Source: Candidatus Methanomethylophilus alvi Mx1201 (GTDB taxonomy: Archaea > Thermoplasmatota > Thermoplasmata > Methanomassiliicoccales > Methanomethylophilaceae). From it: a DNA stretch of 64,000 nucleotides. Position 1 is the stretch's first letter, and each line of letters begins with the position of its first letter. The stretch covers positions 1-64,000 of the forward strand of contig NC_020913.1 in NCBI RefSeq assembly GCF_000300255.2, in the 5' to 3' direction. The notes beneath the pieces are model-generated. The model had not been told where the DNA came from, did no database searches, and saw only the letters and a list, made by a program, of their open reading frames with translations. Below are positions 18,380 to 26,892 of the stretch, piece by piece. The position numbers and the translations under genes were made by a program.

Positions 18380-18877
18380 TCAGTCCTTCTTCACGACCGG
18401 GTTGCCGGCCTTGGGCCTGTGGTATTTCCCGGTGACCGATTCGGGAACGATCTCGTAGACCTCGGCGGCCTTGACAATCTCGGGCCTGAGGAGTTGGTCG
18501 GCCTTCTCGGGGACGGTTGCCTTGACCAATGCCCTGAGCATCTGGGTCTTATCCGCTTCGTCCTCTACGAACCTGCACTTCCCTCTTATGACCACGGAGC
18601 GGTAGACGGTGGTGATCTCCTCGTCCCCGCAGATCTCGAAGCCTTGGGAATCCACGACGGTGAAGCACGCCCTCGGGTCTCTCCTGATGTTTCCGACCTT
18701 TTCTCCGACCTTGCGTCCGTGGAACAGGATGCGTCCGTCCATGTAGACGTAGTTGATGGGTGCGCCGTAAGGGTATCCATCCTCTCCGTTGGTGGAGAGG
18801 ACCCCCTCGTTCTCGGACCCCAGGAGGGCGTCTATCTCTTCTTTGGTAAGTTGGTTGTTGCGCATAGCAGGCTGCAT
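18380..18877 (-). CDS. Pyridoxamine 5'-phosphate oxidase family flavoprotein (NimA-like)
   Basis: This 165-residue split-barrel protein, predicted to bind FMN, resembles the 5-nitroimidazole reductase (Nim) group: EGVLSTNGEDGYPYGAPINYVY near residue 25, GRILFHGRKVGEKVGNIRRDP near 47 and SVVIRGKCRFVED near 93. The likely role is flavin-dependent reduction; the substrate is unknown. The TATA-like element TAGTATTTATCAG lies about 25 bases before ATG 18877, which suggests a leaderless transcript. ATG 18865 is a possible later start. Confidence 0.8.
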   Translation of the reverse strand: MQPAMRNNQLTKEEIDALLGSENEGVLSTNGEDGYPYGAPINYVYMDGRILFHGRKVGEKVGNIRRDPRACFTVVDSQGFEICGDEEITTVYRSVVIRGKCRFVEDEADKTQMLRALVKATVPEKADQLLRPEIVKAAEVYEIVPESVTGKYHRPKAGNPVVKKD

Positions 18878-19003
18878 AGATTGTAATCGGAACCGTCTGA
18901 TAAATACTATTGCGCAGGCATCGGGGTCATTTTAAAGGGTGGGGGAGGTCCGTATCAATGGATGGGGTCGGGGGAAACCGTCCTCCCCCGCAGAGGTAAT
19001 GAG

Positions 19004-19019
19004 GGGGCCTTCCGGCCCC
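19004..19019 (-). terminator. Hairpin after hsp20
   Basis: GGGGCC and GGCCCC form a 6-bp stem with a 4-base loop, 8 bases downstream of the Hsp20 stop. Confidence 0.5.
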
Positions 19020-19027
19020 GGATAAGA

Positions 19028-19546
19028 TCATTCCACGGTGATCCTGGTCTTGTGCTCCATCGGTCTGATGGGGTTGAGGGTGACCTCGAGGATGCCGTTG
19101 TTGTAGGTGGCCTTCGCAGACCCGATATCCACGTCACAGGGCATGGCGAGGGTCTTCGAGAACCTCCTCCTGTCGGTGTTCACGGATATCGTCAGGGAAG
19201 ATGGAGTGCCGTCGAGCACGATGTCCTCCTTCTTCACGCCCGGTATCTCCGCGGTCGCCCTTACGACGTTGTTGTCGATGACCACGTCGGTGAGGGGTTC
19301 GGCGATCATCCCGAAGGGGGTGGATGCGTTAAGGCCGTCGTCCTTGGTCGTGTTCCCGAATTCCTGCACATGCGGGATCCCGTCGGGTCCCTGGTACATC
19401 GTGTAGCCGTACGTCTTGACCCCGGGAGTGTTCGTAAGGTCTTCGAACATCCTGTTGAGCCTCTTGTTCATGCTTGCGAAGTCGCTTTCGAAGAGGCGGC
19501 CGAAGTCAGTCCACATATCATTCATAGCATCGCTGTAGTCTGTCAT
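19028..19546 (-). CDS. Small heat-shock protein (Hsp20/alpha-crystallin)
   Basis: This is an ATP-independent holdase chaperone. The 172-residue protein has a variable N-terminal arm (about 1-80) and an alpha-crystallin domain (about 85-170) with ATAEIPGVKKEDIVLDG, FSKTLAMPCDVDIGSAKA and the conserved YNNGILEVTLNPI near the end. The usual C-terminal IxI tail is reduced to RITVE. ATG 19546 has GAGGTGAT 5-8 bases upstream and is preferred to GTG 19555. The Cdc48 genes follow upstream on the same strand, so the neighbourhood is a protein quality-control cluster. Confidence 0.92.
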   Translation of the reverse strand: MTDYSDAMNDMWTDFGRLFESDFASMNKRLNRMFEDLTNTPGVKTYGYTMYQGPDGIPHVQEFGNTTKDDGLNASTPFGMIAEPLTDVVIDNNVVRATAEIPGVKKEDIVLDGTPSSLTISVNTDRRRFSKTLAMPCDVDIGSAKATYNNGILEVTLNPIRPMEHKTRITVE

Positions 19547-19611
19547 GCATATCACCTCGTTTTCTTATGTCTGGGTCATTGACCCGGTAAATGGTTTGGG
19601 GTCCCGGCGGA

Positions 19612-20526
19612 TCATTCCGTCGGGACCTTTCCCAGGTCGCCGTAGGCCTTCAGTCTCTCGGCGGCCTTGGGTCCGAACTTGTCCACGGCCTTCAGGAAGT
19701 CGTCCTGGGTCACCTTGCAGGTGGCGATCTCCTCGTCGTCCGGGACCTTGCCCTGGGACACCAGCCTTCTGACGGCGGTCATGACCGCCTCGTTGCAGAT
19801 GGCGGAGATGTCCGCTCCGGTGCATCCTTCGGTCCTGTCGGCCAGGGCGTCCAGGTCGACATCCGCGTCCAGGGGTTTGCCCCTGGTGTGTATGCCGAAG
19901 ATGGATCTCCTGGATTCCTTGTCTGGAGGACCCACGAAGATTGATTTGTCGAATCTTCCGGGCCTCAGGAGGGCGGGATCTATCATGTCGGGCCTGTTGG
20001 TGGCGGCGATCACCACCACGTCGTTCATGGGCTCCAGTCCGTCCATCTCCGTCAGCATCTGGGACACCACCCTTTCGGTCACGTTGCTGTCCCCGCCGGT
20101 ACCTCTCACGGGTACCACCGAGTCCAACTCGTCCATGAAGATCACGCAGGGAGATGCCTGCCTGGCCTTCCTGAACGTCTCCCTCACGGCCTTTTCGGAT
20201 TCCCCTACCCATTTGTTGAGGAACTCCGGTCCCTTCACGGAGATGAAGTTGGCCTCGGATTCGGTGGCGACCGCTTTGGCCAGCATGGTCTTCCCGGTCC
20301 CGGGGGGCCCGTAGAGCAGGATCCCCTTCGGAGGTTTGGCGTTCATGTGTGCGAACACCTTGCCGTACTTCAGAGGCCATTCCACGGCCTCCTTCAGTTC
20401 CTGTTTGGCGTCCGCCAGGGCTCCGATGTCCTCCCATTTGACGTTGGGCTTCTCGATCAGCACCTCCCTCATGGTCGACGGCTGCAGGCCTTTCATGGCG
20501 TCCGTGAAGTCGTCCTCGTGACGCAT
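19612..20526 (-). CDS. Cdc48/VAT AAA+ ATPase, C-terminal (D2) part, separated by a frameshift
   Basis: This frame encodes the second AAA+ module of a Cdc48/p97-type unfoldase. It starts with the linker [15 protein letters not shown] and continues with Walker [12 protein letters not shown], Walker [11 protein letters not shown], the second region of homology [20 protein letters not shown] and sensor 2 [13 protein letters not shown]. The D1 half lies in the other frame upstream (20493-21788). The reading frame opens at ATG 20526, with GAGGTG 11 bases before it, so separate translation is conceivable. A single missing base near 20515-20526 (GTCACGAGG where GTCACGGAGG would restore VTEDDF) is simpler. 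Confidence 0.85.
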   Translation of the reverse strand: MRHEDDFTDAMKGLQPSTMREVLIEKPNVKWEDIGALADAKQELKEAVEWPLKYGKVFAHMNAKPPKGILLYGPPGTGKTMLAKAVATESEANFISVKGPEFLNKWVGESEKAVRETFRKARQASPCVIFMDELDSVVPVRGTGGDSNVTERVVSQMLTEMDGLEPMNDVVVIAATNRPDMIDPALLRPGRFDKSIFVGPPDKESRRSIFGIHTRGKPLDADVDLDALADRTEGCTGADISAICNEAVMTAVRRLVSQGKVPDDEEIATCKVTQDDFLKAVDKFGPKAAERLKAYGDLGKVPTE

Positions 20527-21788
20527 ATCCTGTTCAGCACCTCGGTGGGGATGGTCTCGTCCTCGACGTTCACCTCGGGCAGCACCCTCCTGAGGGCGGC
20601 CATGGCCGCCTCCCTGCACAGTGCCGCGAGGTCCGCACCCACGTATCCGTGGGTCTTGTCGGCGATCAGACCGAGGTCCACGTCTTTATCCAGAGGCATG
20701 CCTCTGGTGTGGATCTGCAGGATCTCGAGACGTCCGTGCCTGTCCGGTACTCCGATCTCGATCTCCCTGTCGAACCTGCCGGGTCTCCTGAGGGCCTCGT
20801 CGATGGAGTTGGGCCTGTTGGTGGCACCGATGACCACGACCTTCCCTCTGGCGTTCAGACCGTCCATCAGGGACAGCAGCTGGGCGACTATGCGTCTCTC
20901 CTCCTCTCCCTGCACCTCGCTCCTCTTCGGTGCGATCGAGTCTATCTCGTCGATGAAGATGATGCTGGGGGAGTTCTCCTCCGCCTCTTTGAAGATCTCT
21001 CTGAGTTTGCCCTCGGACTCGCCGTAGAACTTGCTCATGATCTCGGGGCCGCCGATGGAGATGAAGTTGCTGCTCGTCTCACCCGCCACGGCCTTGGCCA
21101 GCATGGTCTTCCCGGTTCCGGGCGGACCGTGCAGCAGCACTCCTTTTGGAGCTTCCACGCCAAGCCTCTTGAACAGCTCCGGGTGTTTCAGGGGAAGTTC
21201 TATCATCTCCCTTATCTGCCCGATCACCGGTCCGAGACCTCCTATGTCGTCGTAGGAGACCTTCGGGATGTCCATGTTCTCCTTGGAGATCGGTTTGTCG
21301 CTGATCTTCACCTTGGTCTGGGACGTCATCAGGGCGGCGTCTGCTCCGGGGTTGAAGGATGTGACCACGAGGTCCATCTTGTTGCCCATGATGTTGAGGG
21401 ACAGGACATCCCCTTTGGCGAACGCCCTGCCTTCCAGTACTTGTGCCAGATACTCTTCCCCGCCCTGCAGTCTCAGCTCGTCCGTGGGGGAGAAGGTGAT
21501 CTTCTCGGCCTCTTTCACCTCGGCCTTCTTCACGTCGACCCTCTCGTCGATGGATACGCCGGCGTTGCGCCTGGTCGACCCGTCGAGCCTGATGATGCCC
21601 CTGTTGGCATCCTCGGGTGCCCCCCTCAGGACCTTGACGGCCGTCTTCTTGTTTCCTGTGACTATGACGATGTCCCCGACCTTGATACCGAGTATGTCCA
21701 TCAGCTCGGGGTCAAGCCTTGCTACGCCCTTCCCGGCCTCTCCGGGTTTGAGTTCCGCGACCTTGATCGCCCTGTCGTTAGCTGCCAT
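20493..21788 (-). CDS. Cdc48/VAT AAA+ ATPase, N-terminal and D1 part, ending at a frameshift
   Basis: This frame holds the double-psi barrel N-domain (about 1-180: [20 protein letters not shown], then [15 protein letters not shown]) and the first AAA+ module: Walker [12 protein letters not shown] near 225, Walker [10 protein letters not shown] near 280 and the arginine-finger segment [15 protein letters not shown]. The normal D1-D2 linker is cut off by a switch to out-of-frame residues ([10 protein letters not shown]). The whole family protein is about 730 residues, so this is about 60 percent of it. ATG 21788 has GAGAGTG upstream. It is co-directional with the ArsR gene immediately upstream. 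Confidence 0.88.
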   Translation of the reverse strand: MAANDRAIKVAELKPGEAGKGVARLDPELMDILGIKVGDIVIVTGNKKTAVKVLRGAPEDANRGIIRLDGSTRRNAGVSIDERVDVKKAEVKEAEKITFSPTDELRLQGGEEYLAQVLEGRAFAKGDVLSLNIMGNKMDLVVTSFNPGADAALMTSQTKVKISDKPISKENMDIPKVSYDDIGGLGPVIGQIREMIELPLKHPELFKRLGVEAPKGVLLHGPPGTGKTMLAKAVAGETSSNFISIGGPEIMSKFYGESEGKLREIFKEAEENSPSIIFIDEIDSIAPKRSEVQGEEERRIVAQLLSLMDGLNARGKVVVIGATNRPNSIDEALRRPGRFDREIEIGVPDRHGRLEILQIHTRGMPLDKDVDLGLIADKTHGYVGADLAALCREAAMAALRRVLPEVNVEDETIPTEVLNRICVTRTTSRTP

Positions 21789-21793
21789 GTCTA

Positions 21794-22432
21794 TCACTCT
21801 CTGTTCATCATATCCAATATGTCGTCTATCATTCTGGAGACGACGCTCTCGTTAAACCCAAGGCTCTTCGAGATGTCCTCCGCACTCCAATTGGGCCTGT
21901 TCAGCATGTCGTAGAGCAGTTCGCGGTGCTCGTAGTCCAGGTTACGCAGGTCCGTGCCGTCCAGGAACTCGTTTATCAGATCGCTCCTCTGGCGGACCAT
22001 GGCAGACCTGCGTCTGTCGAACTCCGCGATCTGGCGGTCTATGCTGGAGATCTTCGCGCGGACCTCCTCGAGTTTCTGTTCCTCGTGTGTCTTGTTTTCT
22101 TGATCGTCTGAGGAGGGCTTCCGGTCCTCCATCCTCTCGCCGGTGGAGATCATCCTCATCTCGAACATGCTGTTGCGCATGTCGATGGTGATCGTGAACT
22201 CCGAGCTCGGTTTGTAGAAGATCCTGTCGGGTCCCCTGTCGCTGCTCTCGCGGTAACTGACGACCAGGCCCTCCCTCTCCATCAGGTTGAGGTTCTTCAC
22301 CACCGCCTGCTGGCTTATTCCAAGCTCCTTGGAGAGCTGCAGAGGGTAGTGGGGTTCCCTGACCACGGCCTGGAGGATCTTCCTCCGGGTCGGGTTCTCC
22401 ACTATGGAAAGGATGCTGTCCATGTCGGTCAT
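21794..22432 (-). CDS. ArsR-type winged-helix transcriptional regulator
   Basis: This 212-residue regulator has an N-terminal winged helix of the ArsR class (about 1-65: [21 protein letters not shown], then [21 protein letters not shown]). A charged coiled coil follows (about 115-155), then a second C-terminal helix-turn-helix-like segment ([19 protein letters not shown]). It lies 5 bases upstream of cdc48 on the same strand and near hsp20, which suggests a role in stress control. Its promoter contains a palindrome over the predicted transcription start (22461-22477), so autoregulation is likely. The effector is unknown. Confidence 0.85.
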   Translation of the reverse strand: MTDMDSILSIVENPTRRKILQAVVREPHYPLQLSKELGISQQAVVKNLNLMEREGLVVSYRESSDRGPDRIFYKPSSEFTITIDMRNSMFEMRMISTGERMEDRKPSSDDQENKTHEEQKLEEVRAKISSIDRQIAEFDRRRSAMVRQRSDLINEFLDGTDLRNLDYEHRELLYDMLNRPNWSAEDISKSLGFNESVVSRMIDDILDMMNRE

Positions 22433-22460
22433 GTTATCACTTGGTTGTTCTCCGTCGGTT

Positions 22461-22477
22461 TACAACTAATGGTTGTA
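22461..22477 (-). promoter_or_regulatory. Palindromic operator in the ArsR-cdc48 promoter
   Basis: TACAAC-TAATG-GTTGTA is a perfect 6-bp inverted repeat with a 5-base spacer. The minus-strand TATA element CTATTTATAG lies at 22491-22500, placing the palindrome at the expected transcription start, and a further GGTTGT half-site lies at 22443. This is a typical repressor arrangement. Confidence 0.6.
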
Positions 22478-22625
22478 TAGTACAGAACTTCTATAAATAG
22501 ATTTGTTTTTGACATGCGGATCGGCCCGGGGCGCCCCCATACAAGAGATATCTTCGATCATAGGAGATATCTATACTACAGATAGAGGGGAGAGGGGGAC
22601 AGTAAACGCCGGCATGAATATTAAA

Positions 22626-22652
22626 TGTACAAATAAATGCACCATTGTACAA
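22626..22652 (+). promoter_or_regulatory. TGTACA inverted repeat (TRP-box-like) upstream of trpB2
   Basis: TGTACAA and TTGTACAA are separated by 12 bases, 33 bases before the trpB2 ATG and beside the TATA-like ATTAATATA (22654). The TrpY regulator of Methanothermobacter represses trp genes, including trpB2, through TGTACA boxes. That makes this a plausible tryptophan-responsive operator; no TrpY homologue is visible in the window. Confidence 0.6.
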
Positions 22653-22684
22653 TAATTAATATACACATAGGCAATCTTCCGTTC

Positions 22685-24010
22685 ATGGCAATTCCAAAAG
22701 ATGCAAGAATTCAGCTGTCTCCCGAGGACATCCCCAAGAGATGGTATAACATCGCGGCAGACCTGCCCAACCTGCAGCCCATGATCCATCCGGTCACCAA
22801 AGAGCCGGTGAAGGAAGAGGATTTCAAAGCGATCTTCTGCGACGACATAATCAAACAGGAGCTCTCCAAGGAGAGGTACATCGACATCCCCGAGGAGGTC
22901 AGGGATGCGTTGATCTCTCTGAACAGACCTTCCCCCCTCCAGAGGGCATACAGGCTCGAGAAGTATCTCAAGACCCCTGCGAAGATCTATTTCAAAAGAG
23001 AGGACATGAGTCCTCTCGGCTCCCACAAGGGGAACACCGCCCTTGCACAGGCGTATTACAACGCCAATGCCGGCATCCATACCCTGACCACCGAGACCGG
23101 TGCGGGACAGTGGGGTACCGCCCTCGCCATGGTCTCCAACCTTTTCGACATCAAGACCACCGTCTTCATGGTCAAGGGAAGTTTCATGGCCAAGCCGCTC
23201 AGGAAGACCATCATCAACACCTACGGTGCCACCGTCTACGCCTCCCCGTCCGAGTATACCGACTTCGGAAGGAAGGTCCTCAAAGAGCATCCCGAGACAT
23301 CCGGTTCCCTCGGTATCGCCATCTCCGAGGCATGCGAGATGGCTGCCAAGGACGAGCACACCTGCTATGCCCTCGGCAGCGTCATGAACCATGTCATGCT
23401 CCATCAGACCGTCATCGGAGAGGAGACCCTCCAGCAGTTCGGTATCGGGGAGATCGAACCCGATTACATGATCGCATGCGTCGGCGGAGGGAGCAACTTC
23501 GCCGGATTCACCTTCCCCTTCCTCAGGGAGAAGATGGCAGGCAAGCACAAGGACTGTGAGATCATCGCCGTCGAGCCGAAGGCCGCACCCTCCCTGACCA
23601 AGGGCGAGTTCAAGTACGACTATGGGGACACCGCAGGTATGACCCCTCTCATGATGATGTACTCGCTCGGAAGCCAGTACATACCTCCCGCGATCCATGC
23701 AGGAGGACTCAGGTACCACGGCATGTCCCCGCTGGTATCCGCCGCCTTCGACCAGCACAAGATCTCCGCCGTGTCTTACGATCAGACCGACACCTTCGCG
23801 GCAGGTATCACCTTCGCAAGGACCGAGGGCATCATTCCCGCACCGGAATCCTGCCACGCCCTGAAGTGCGCCATCGACAAGGCCATCGAATGCAAGGAGA
23901 AGAACGAGGCCAAGACCATCGTCTTCAACCTTTCCGGCCACGGGCTTCTGGATCTCTACGGTTACGAACAGGCCCTCGAAGGCACCCTTCCCAAGTCCGG
24001 GTCCGACTGA
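22685..24010 (+). CDS. trpB: TrpB2-type tryptophan synthase beta chain
   Basis: This PLP enzyme forms L-tryptophan from indole and serine. The 441-residue protein has the PLP lysine in GSHKGNTALAQAYY near residue 115, TTETGAGQWGTALA (with the catalytic Glu) near 140 and the phosphate-binding glycine loop CVGGGSNFAG near 265. It has the long N-terminal extension of the TrpB2 class, whose members often work without TrpA. No other trp gene is adjacent. ATG 22685 fits a nearly leaderless transcript from the TATA at about 22654. Confidence 0.93.
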   Translation: MAIPKDARIQLSPEDIPKRWYNIAADLPNLQPMIHPVTKEPVKEEDFKAIFCDDIIKQELSKERYIDIPEEVRDALISLNRPSPLQRAYRLEKYLKTPAKIYFKREDMSPLGSHKGNTALAQAYYNANAGIHTLTTETGAGQWGTALAMVSNLFDIKTTVFMVKGSFMAKPLRKTIINTYGATVYASPSEYTDFGRKVLKEHPETSGSLGIAISEACEMAAKDEHTCYALGSVMNHVMLHQTVIGEETLQQFGIGEIEPDYMIACVGGGSNFAGFTFPFLREKMAGKHKDCEIIAVEPKAAPSLTKGEFKYDYGDTAGMTPLMMMYSLGSQYIPPAIHAGGLRYHGMSPLVSAAFDQHKISAVSYDQTDTFAAGITFARTEGIIPAPESCHALKCAIDKAIECKEKNEAKTIVFNLSGHGLLDLYGYEQALEGTLPKSGSD

Positions 24011-24043
24011 TCCGGTCATGAAACAGGCGGGCTCTGCCCGCCT

Positions 24044-24559
24044 TTACAAACACCTGTATATTCTTCGGCGGCCCGATATGGATGTATCGGGCCAATGATA
24101 CTCCACCCTTCTTTGCCGGAATTCGTCCCTGCGTACGGGATCGAGGCAGGTGAACATGCCTGCCGCATAGTACGGCAGGTATGAGACCTCGCCGTCCATG
24201 GACGGGACCCCGTCCCGGAGGACGACCGTGCGGCCGGCAGATCCTTTGTCCGGAAGGATGTCCAGACATATGTGCCAGACGTCCCCGTTCATCATCACGG
24301 AGAAGCAGTCCCTGCCGACATCGGATACCGTATATCCCTGACGGGACACGGCTTCCGAGACGGTCCCGGCGCATATCCTCCCTCCTACGAATCCCCGGAA
24401 CGCCTTTGACATCCTGTCCGCGACCGACCTGTCTATCGGGGTGCCGTACCTTATGCTGTTGGCCGCGATGTCCGATACCCACGGATGGATGCCGATCTCC
24501 GACAGGTATCCGGAGAAAGACACGGTTCTGTATGGCGGCCGGGTATCGTCCTTACACAT
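24044..24559 (-). CDS. Hypothetical protein
   Basis: A minus-strand frame of 171 residues from ATG 24559; the frame stays open upstream to TTG 24643, so the start is unsure (GTG 24601 is another option). The product is soluble and Cys-containing, with segments FRGFVGGRICAGTVSEAVSR and GDVWHICLDILPDKG near the middle and a basic C terminus RRRIYRCL. I do not recognise a family. It contains the decamer ATGTGCCAGA at 24270, and an inverted copy at 24594 lies in the likely 5' region. It is divergent from endA and convergent with trpB2. Confidence 0.5.
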   Translation of the reverse strand: MCKDDTRPPYRTVSFSGYLSEIGIHPWVSDIAANSIRYGTPIDRSVADRMSKAFRGFVGGRICAGTVSEAVSRQGYTVSDVGRDCFSVMMNGDVWHICLDILPDKGSAGRTVVLRDGVPSMDGEVSYLPYYAAGMFTCLDPVRRDEFRQRRVEYHWPDTSISGRRRIYRCL

Positions 24560-24677
24560 GTCCTTTCCATGGGCTTCCGGGATGAAATAGTTGTCTGGCA
24601 CATCCGAGGATACAGTCCTTATACGTGCGGTTCTCCGTGCCAATAATAATATAATCCGCGACCGTAACTCGCTCCAT

Positions 24678-25727
24678 ATGCCGGGAGAACTCGAGGATTG
24701 CTCCGTCTACATCCGTGACGTCAGGGAAGCCAGCCAAACCTATTCCAAAGGCAACTTCGGCTATCCTATGAGCGGAGGCTTCCTGGAACTCGATCTCGTG
24801 GAGGCGGCTTTCCTCGTGCAGGCAAACCGTCTCGAGGTCTTCCACAAGAAGAAACGCATGGGTTTCGCAGAACTCTTCGACTATGCTTCCGGAAAGGTCG
24901 ACAATTTCGACATCAAATACATCGTGTTCAAGGACCTGAGGGAAAGAGGGTTCATTGTCAAGCCCGAATCGGGGAGTTTCGATCTCCGCGTGTATCCTAG
25001 GGGGATGTCCCCCAGCAATTCCGCCCCTCTCTACATGGTATGCGCGGTCTCGGAGCGTGCCGCTCTGGACATAGGGGAGTTCCTGAACGAGGTGTCCCAA
25101 TCCGAGGACAGGGGCAAACAGCTCCTGTACGGGGTCGTCGACGAGGAAGGGGACCTCACATACTACAAAATGGCCATGATGGACCCGGAGGGGAAGGTCC
25201 TCCCTGCGGAGGGGACTGCAAAGGCCGTCGGAAAGCTGGTCGGGGACAGGATATTCGTTTTCGACAAGGACCAGGGACAGGCCCTTCATGACGAGGCGTT
25301 CTACGGCAAGGATATGCAGGGGGTCCTGCAGCTCTCCCTGATCGAGGGATGTTATCTGATCGGGAAAGGCGAACTGGAAGTCCTCAACCGTAAGGGAAAG
25401 GGGATGTCGGACAAGGACCTGGTCTCTTTCGGCAGAAAGACCCAGGATGAGTTCGACCTCCGTCTCAGGACGTATGTGGATCTCAGGAACAGGGGTCTTG
25501 TGGTGAAGACCGGTTTCAAGTACGGCACCCATTTCAGAGTCTACGAGAAGTCTCCCGACGACTGTCATGCCAGGTATCTGGTACATGCCGTCCCCGTGTC
25601 GACGGTGGCCATGTGGCCCGAGATCTCCAGGACCGTAAGGCTGTCCGGCGGTGTGAAGAAGGAGATCCTCTTCGCACGCGTAAGCAACGAGATCGAGTAT
25701 CTCGAGTTCAAGTGGTTCAAGCCATGA
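24678..25727 (+). CDS. endA: tRNA-splicing endonuclease EndA (duplicated-domain type)
   Basis: This enzyme cuts introns from pre-tRNA at bulge-helix-bulge sites. The 349-residue protein contains two copies of the endonuclease unit: FLELDLVEAAFLVQANRLEV with VFKDLRERGFIVKP, then LQLSLIEGCYLIGKGELEV with YVDLRNRGLVVKTG. Only the second copy keeps the catalytic region YGTHFRVYEK (Tyr and His), followed downstream by the lysine segment. This is the fused alpha2-dimer form known from euryarchaea. ATG 24678 is preferred to the upstream GTG 24591 because the AT-rich promoter TAATAATATAAT lies at 24643-24654. Confidence 0.95.
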   Translation: MPGELEDCSVYIRDVREASQTYSKGNFGYPMSGGFLELDLVEAAFLVQANRLEVFHKKKRMGFAELFDYASGKVDNFDIKYIVFKDLRERGFIVKPESGSFDLRVYPRGMSPSNSAPLYMVCAVSERAALDIGEFLNEVSQSEDRGKQLLYGVVDEEGDLTYYKMAMMDPEGKVLPAEGTAKAVGKLVGDRIFVFDKDQGQALHDEAFYGKDMQGVLQLSLIEGCYLIGKGELEVLNRKGKGMSDKDLVSFGRKTQDEFDLRLRTYVDLRNRGLVVKTGFKYGTHFRVYEKSPDDCHARYLVHAVPVSTVAMWPEISRTVRLSGGVKKEILFARVSNEIEYLEFKWFKP

Positions 25728-26148
25728 CCGTCCGTCGGAGTGCGGATACGTGGAGTATCAGGCGCATCTCGTAAGACGGAACGGCGGTCTTCCATATCTC
25801 GGCGCAGCCCAGTCTCCCGACGGGGGTCCTTTTCAAGACATAGTCCTCGGCCCCTTCCGAGTATCTGGAGAGAAGACCGACGACCTTCTTACGATAGGTT
25901 CCGTTGGCCCGCGGGCGGTCGTATCCCAGAGGGTTGACGGACTCGATGTTGTCCAGGATGTCCGATGCCCTGCAGGTGCCGTTCAGATAGGCCTCGGAGA
26001 CCATCCATGCAAGTATCTCCGGCATATCTGGGTCATATGACCTCAGCGTATCTTCGAAGGCCCTGTCCTCCATGCGCAGGAAGCGGAAGCCCAGACCCCT
26101 TTTCCTCATGTATCTCATGCGATGTCCGATATCGACGGACTCGGACAC
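25717..26148 (-). CDS. Hypothetical protein, reading frame continues upstream through an in-frame UAG
   Basis: From GTG 26148 this frame gives 143 residues of a basic, soluble, mostly helical protein (RMRYMRKRGLGFRFLRMED, MPEILAWMVSEAYLNGTCRA, YRKKVVGLLSRYSEGAEDYV). I know no family. GTG 26148 has no ribosome-binding site. The same frame continues upstream through a single TAG (26158-26160) into a coding-like segment (26161-26304). The gene may therefore be longer and contain a UAG that is read through or decoded as pyrrolysine. It overlaps the 3' end of endA by 11 bases. Confidence 0.55.
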   Translation of the reverse strand: MSESVDIGHRMRYMRKRGLGFRFLRMEDRAFEDTLRSYDPDMPEILAWMVSEAYLNGTCRASDILDNIESVNPLGYDRPRANGTYRKKVVGLLSRYSEGAEDYVLKRTPVGRLGCAEIWKTAVPSYEMRLILHVSALRRTVMA

Positions 26149-26157
26149 GATGGTGGG

Positions 26158-26304
26158 CTAGTTTCTTCCCAGGACGTATCCGGAGTCCATCGCCTCCATC
26201 TCGTCCATGTCGCGGTCGTCCATGCCCCCTTCGATGCGATAGATGAACGCGGTCTTCTCCGACGCCTCTATGACGGGAGGGCGTTCGGGATGTTTTACAG
26301 GGAT
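26158..26304 (-). other. Coding-like segment ending in UAG, in frame with the downstream gene
   Basis: This frame reads IPVKHPERPPVIEASEK through TAFIYRIEGGMDDRD to SGYVLGRN and then UAG. After three codons (P-T-I) it runs straight into the GTG-initiated frame at 26148. Upstream lie AAGGGGG (a ribosome-binding-like site, 26305-26311) and a TATA-like AAATATAAC (about 26338), but the first codons contain no ATG, GTG or TTG. The first ATG is at 26223. Either an unusual start is used or the 5' end is decayed. Confidence 0.4.
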
Positions 26305-26358
26305 CCCCCTTGCAAAGAGAATTCGGATCCTGGCACTGTTATATTTGTGATAGAATGC

Positions 26359-26374
26359 GCCCCCTTTCGGGGGC
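26359..26374 (-). terminator. Hairpin after the cyclin-box protein gene
   Basis: GCCCCC and GGGGGC form a 6-bp stem with a TTTC loop, 11 bases beyond the stop at 26385 on the minus strand. Confidence 0.5.
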
Positions 26375-26384
26375 AGAGGATGGT

Positions 26385-26771
26385 TTACTCTTTCTTCTCT
26401 TCTTCGGTCGAGGGCTCTTCGATCTCGACATCGATCTTCAGTTTGTCCTTGACCTCTTTGGCCTTATCCCTGATGAGGCCTTCGGTGGTCCTTGCGCATT
26501 TCGCGAGGTCGGAAAGGGTCTTGGCCTCGCCGCACTGTTTGCCGGCGATGTATATGCAGGCGGCCGCCCTGTTCCTTCCGCTGGATATGTCCTTGCCGTC
26601 GGTATCCTTCAGGATGGCGAGAGCCTTCTCTTTGACGGCGTCTCCGATGCCGAGGTCCTTGCAGTACCTTGCGATGTGTTCGGAATCGTCCTCACCCGCA
26701 CGGGTGATGTTGTCATCGATCCTGTCTACGGTCTTGTCCACGATGTTCTTGAATTTGTCTCCAAGTCCCAT
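26385..26771 (-). CDS. Small TFB-like cyclin-box protein with a leader shared with malic enzyme
   Basis: This 128-residue protein has an N-terminal amphipathic helix, MGLGDKFKNIVDKTVD. A domain follows that resembles one cyclin repeat of TFB (SSGRNRAAACIYIAGKQCGE then AKTLSDLAKCARTTEGLIRD), and the tail is acidic (EIEEPSTEEEKKE). It lacks a zinc ribbon and a second repeat, so it cannot be a normal TFB; a regulator or TFB competitor is possible but is inference. It sits just downstream of the true tfb gene on the same strand. The first 16 codons match 43 of 48 bases with the start of the malic enzyme gene at 50724. Confidence 0.75.
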   Translation of the reverse strand: MGLGDKFKNIVDKTVDRIDDNITRAGEDDSEHIARYCKDLGIGDAVKEKALAILKDTDGKDISSGRNRAAACIYIAGKQCGEAKTLSDLAKCARTTEGLIRDKAKEVKDKLKIDVEIEEPSTEEEKKE

Positions 26772-26865
26772 GGTTATCCCTCGGACCGTACGACGTATTC
26801 GAAGAGATATTAAAACTGGCATGTCGGAGGACCTTACTTTGTAAGGCGATGCATGAAACAAAGGT

Positions 26866-26881
26866 GGCCCCCGAAGGGACC
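26866..26881 (-). terminator. Hairpin after tfb
   Basis: On the minus strand GGTCCC TTC GGGGGCC can fold into a short GC-rich hairpin, about 12 bases after the tfb stop. Confidence 0.4.
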
Positions 26882-26892
26882 GTAAATGTGTT

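Noticed and set aside
18958..18999. Small plus-strand frame (13 codons) with TTTTAAAG upstream, near hsp20
   Set aside because: Very short, Gly/Pro-rich, and part of GC-rich inverted sequence; better explained as terminator DNA.
22571..24019. 482-codon frame antisense to trpB2
   Set aside because: The real TrpB2 motifs are on the plus strand. The antisense frame is a compositional shadow and crosses the promoter region.
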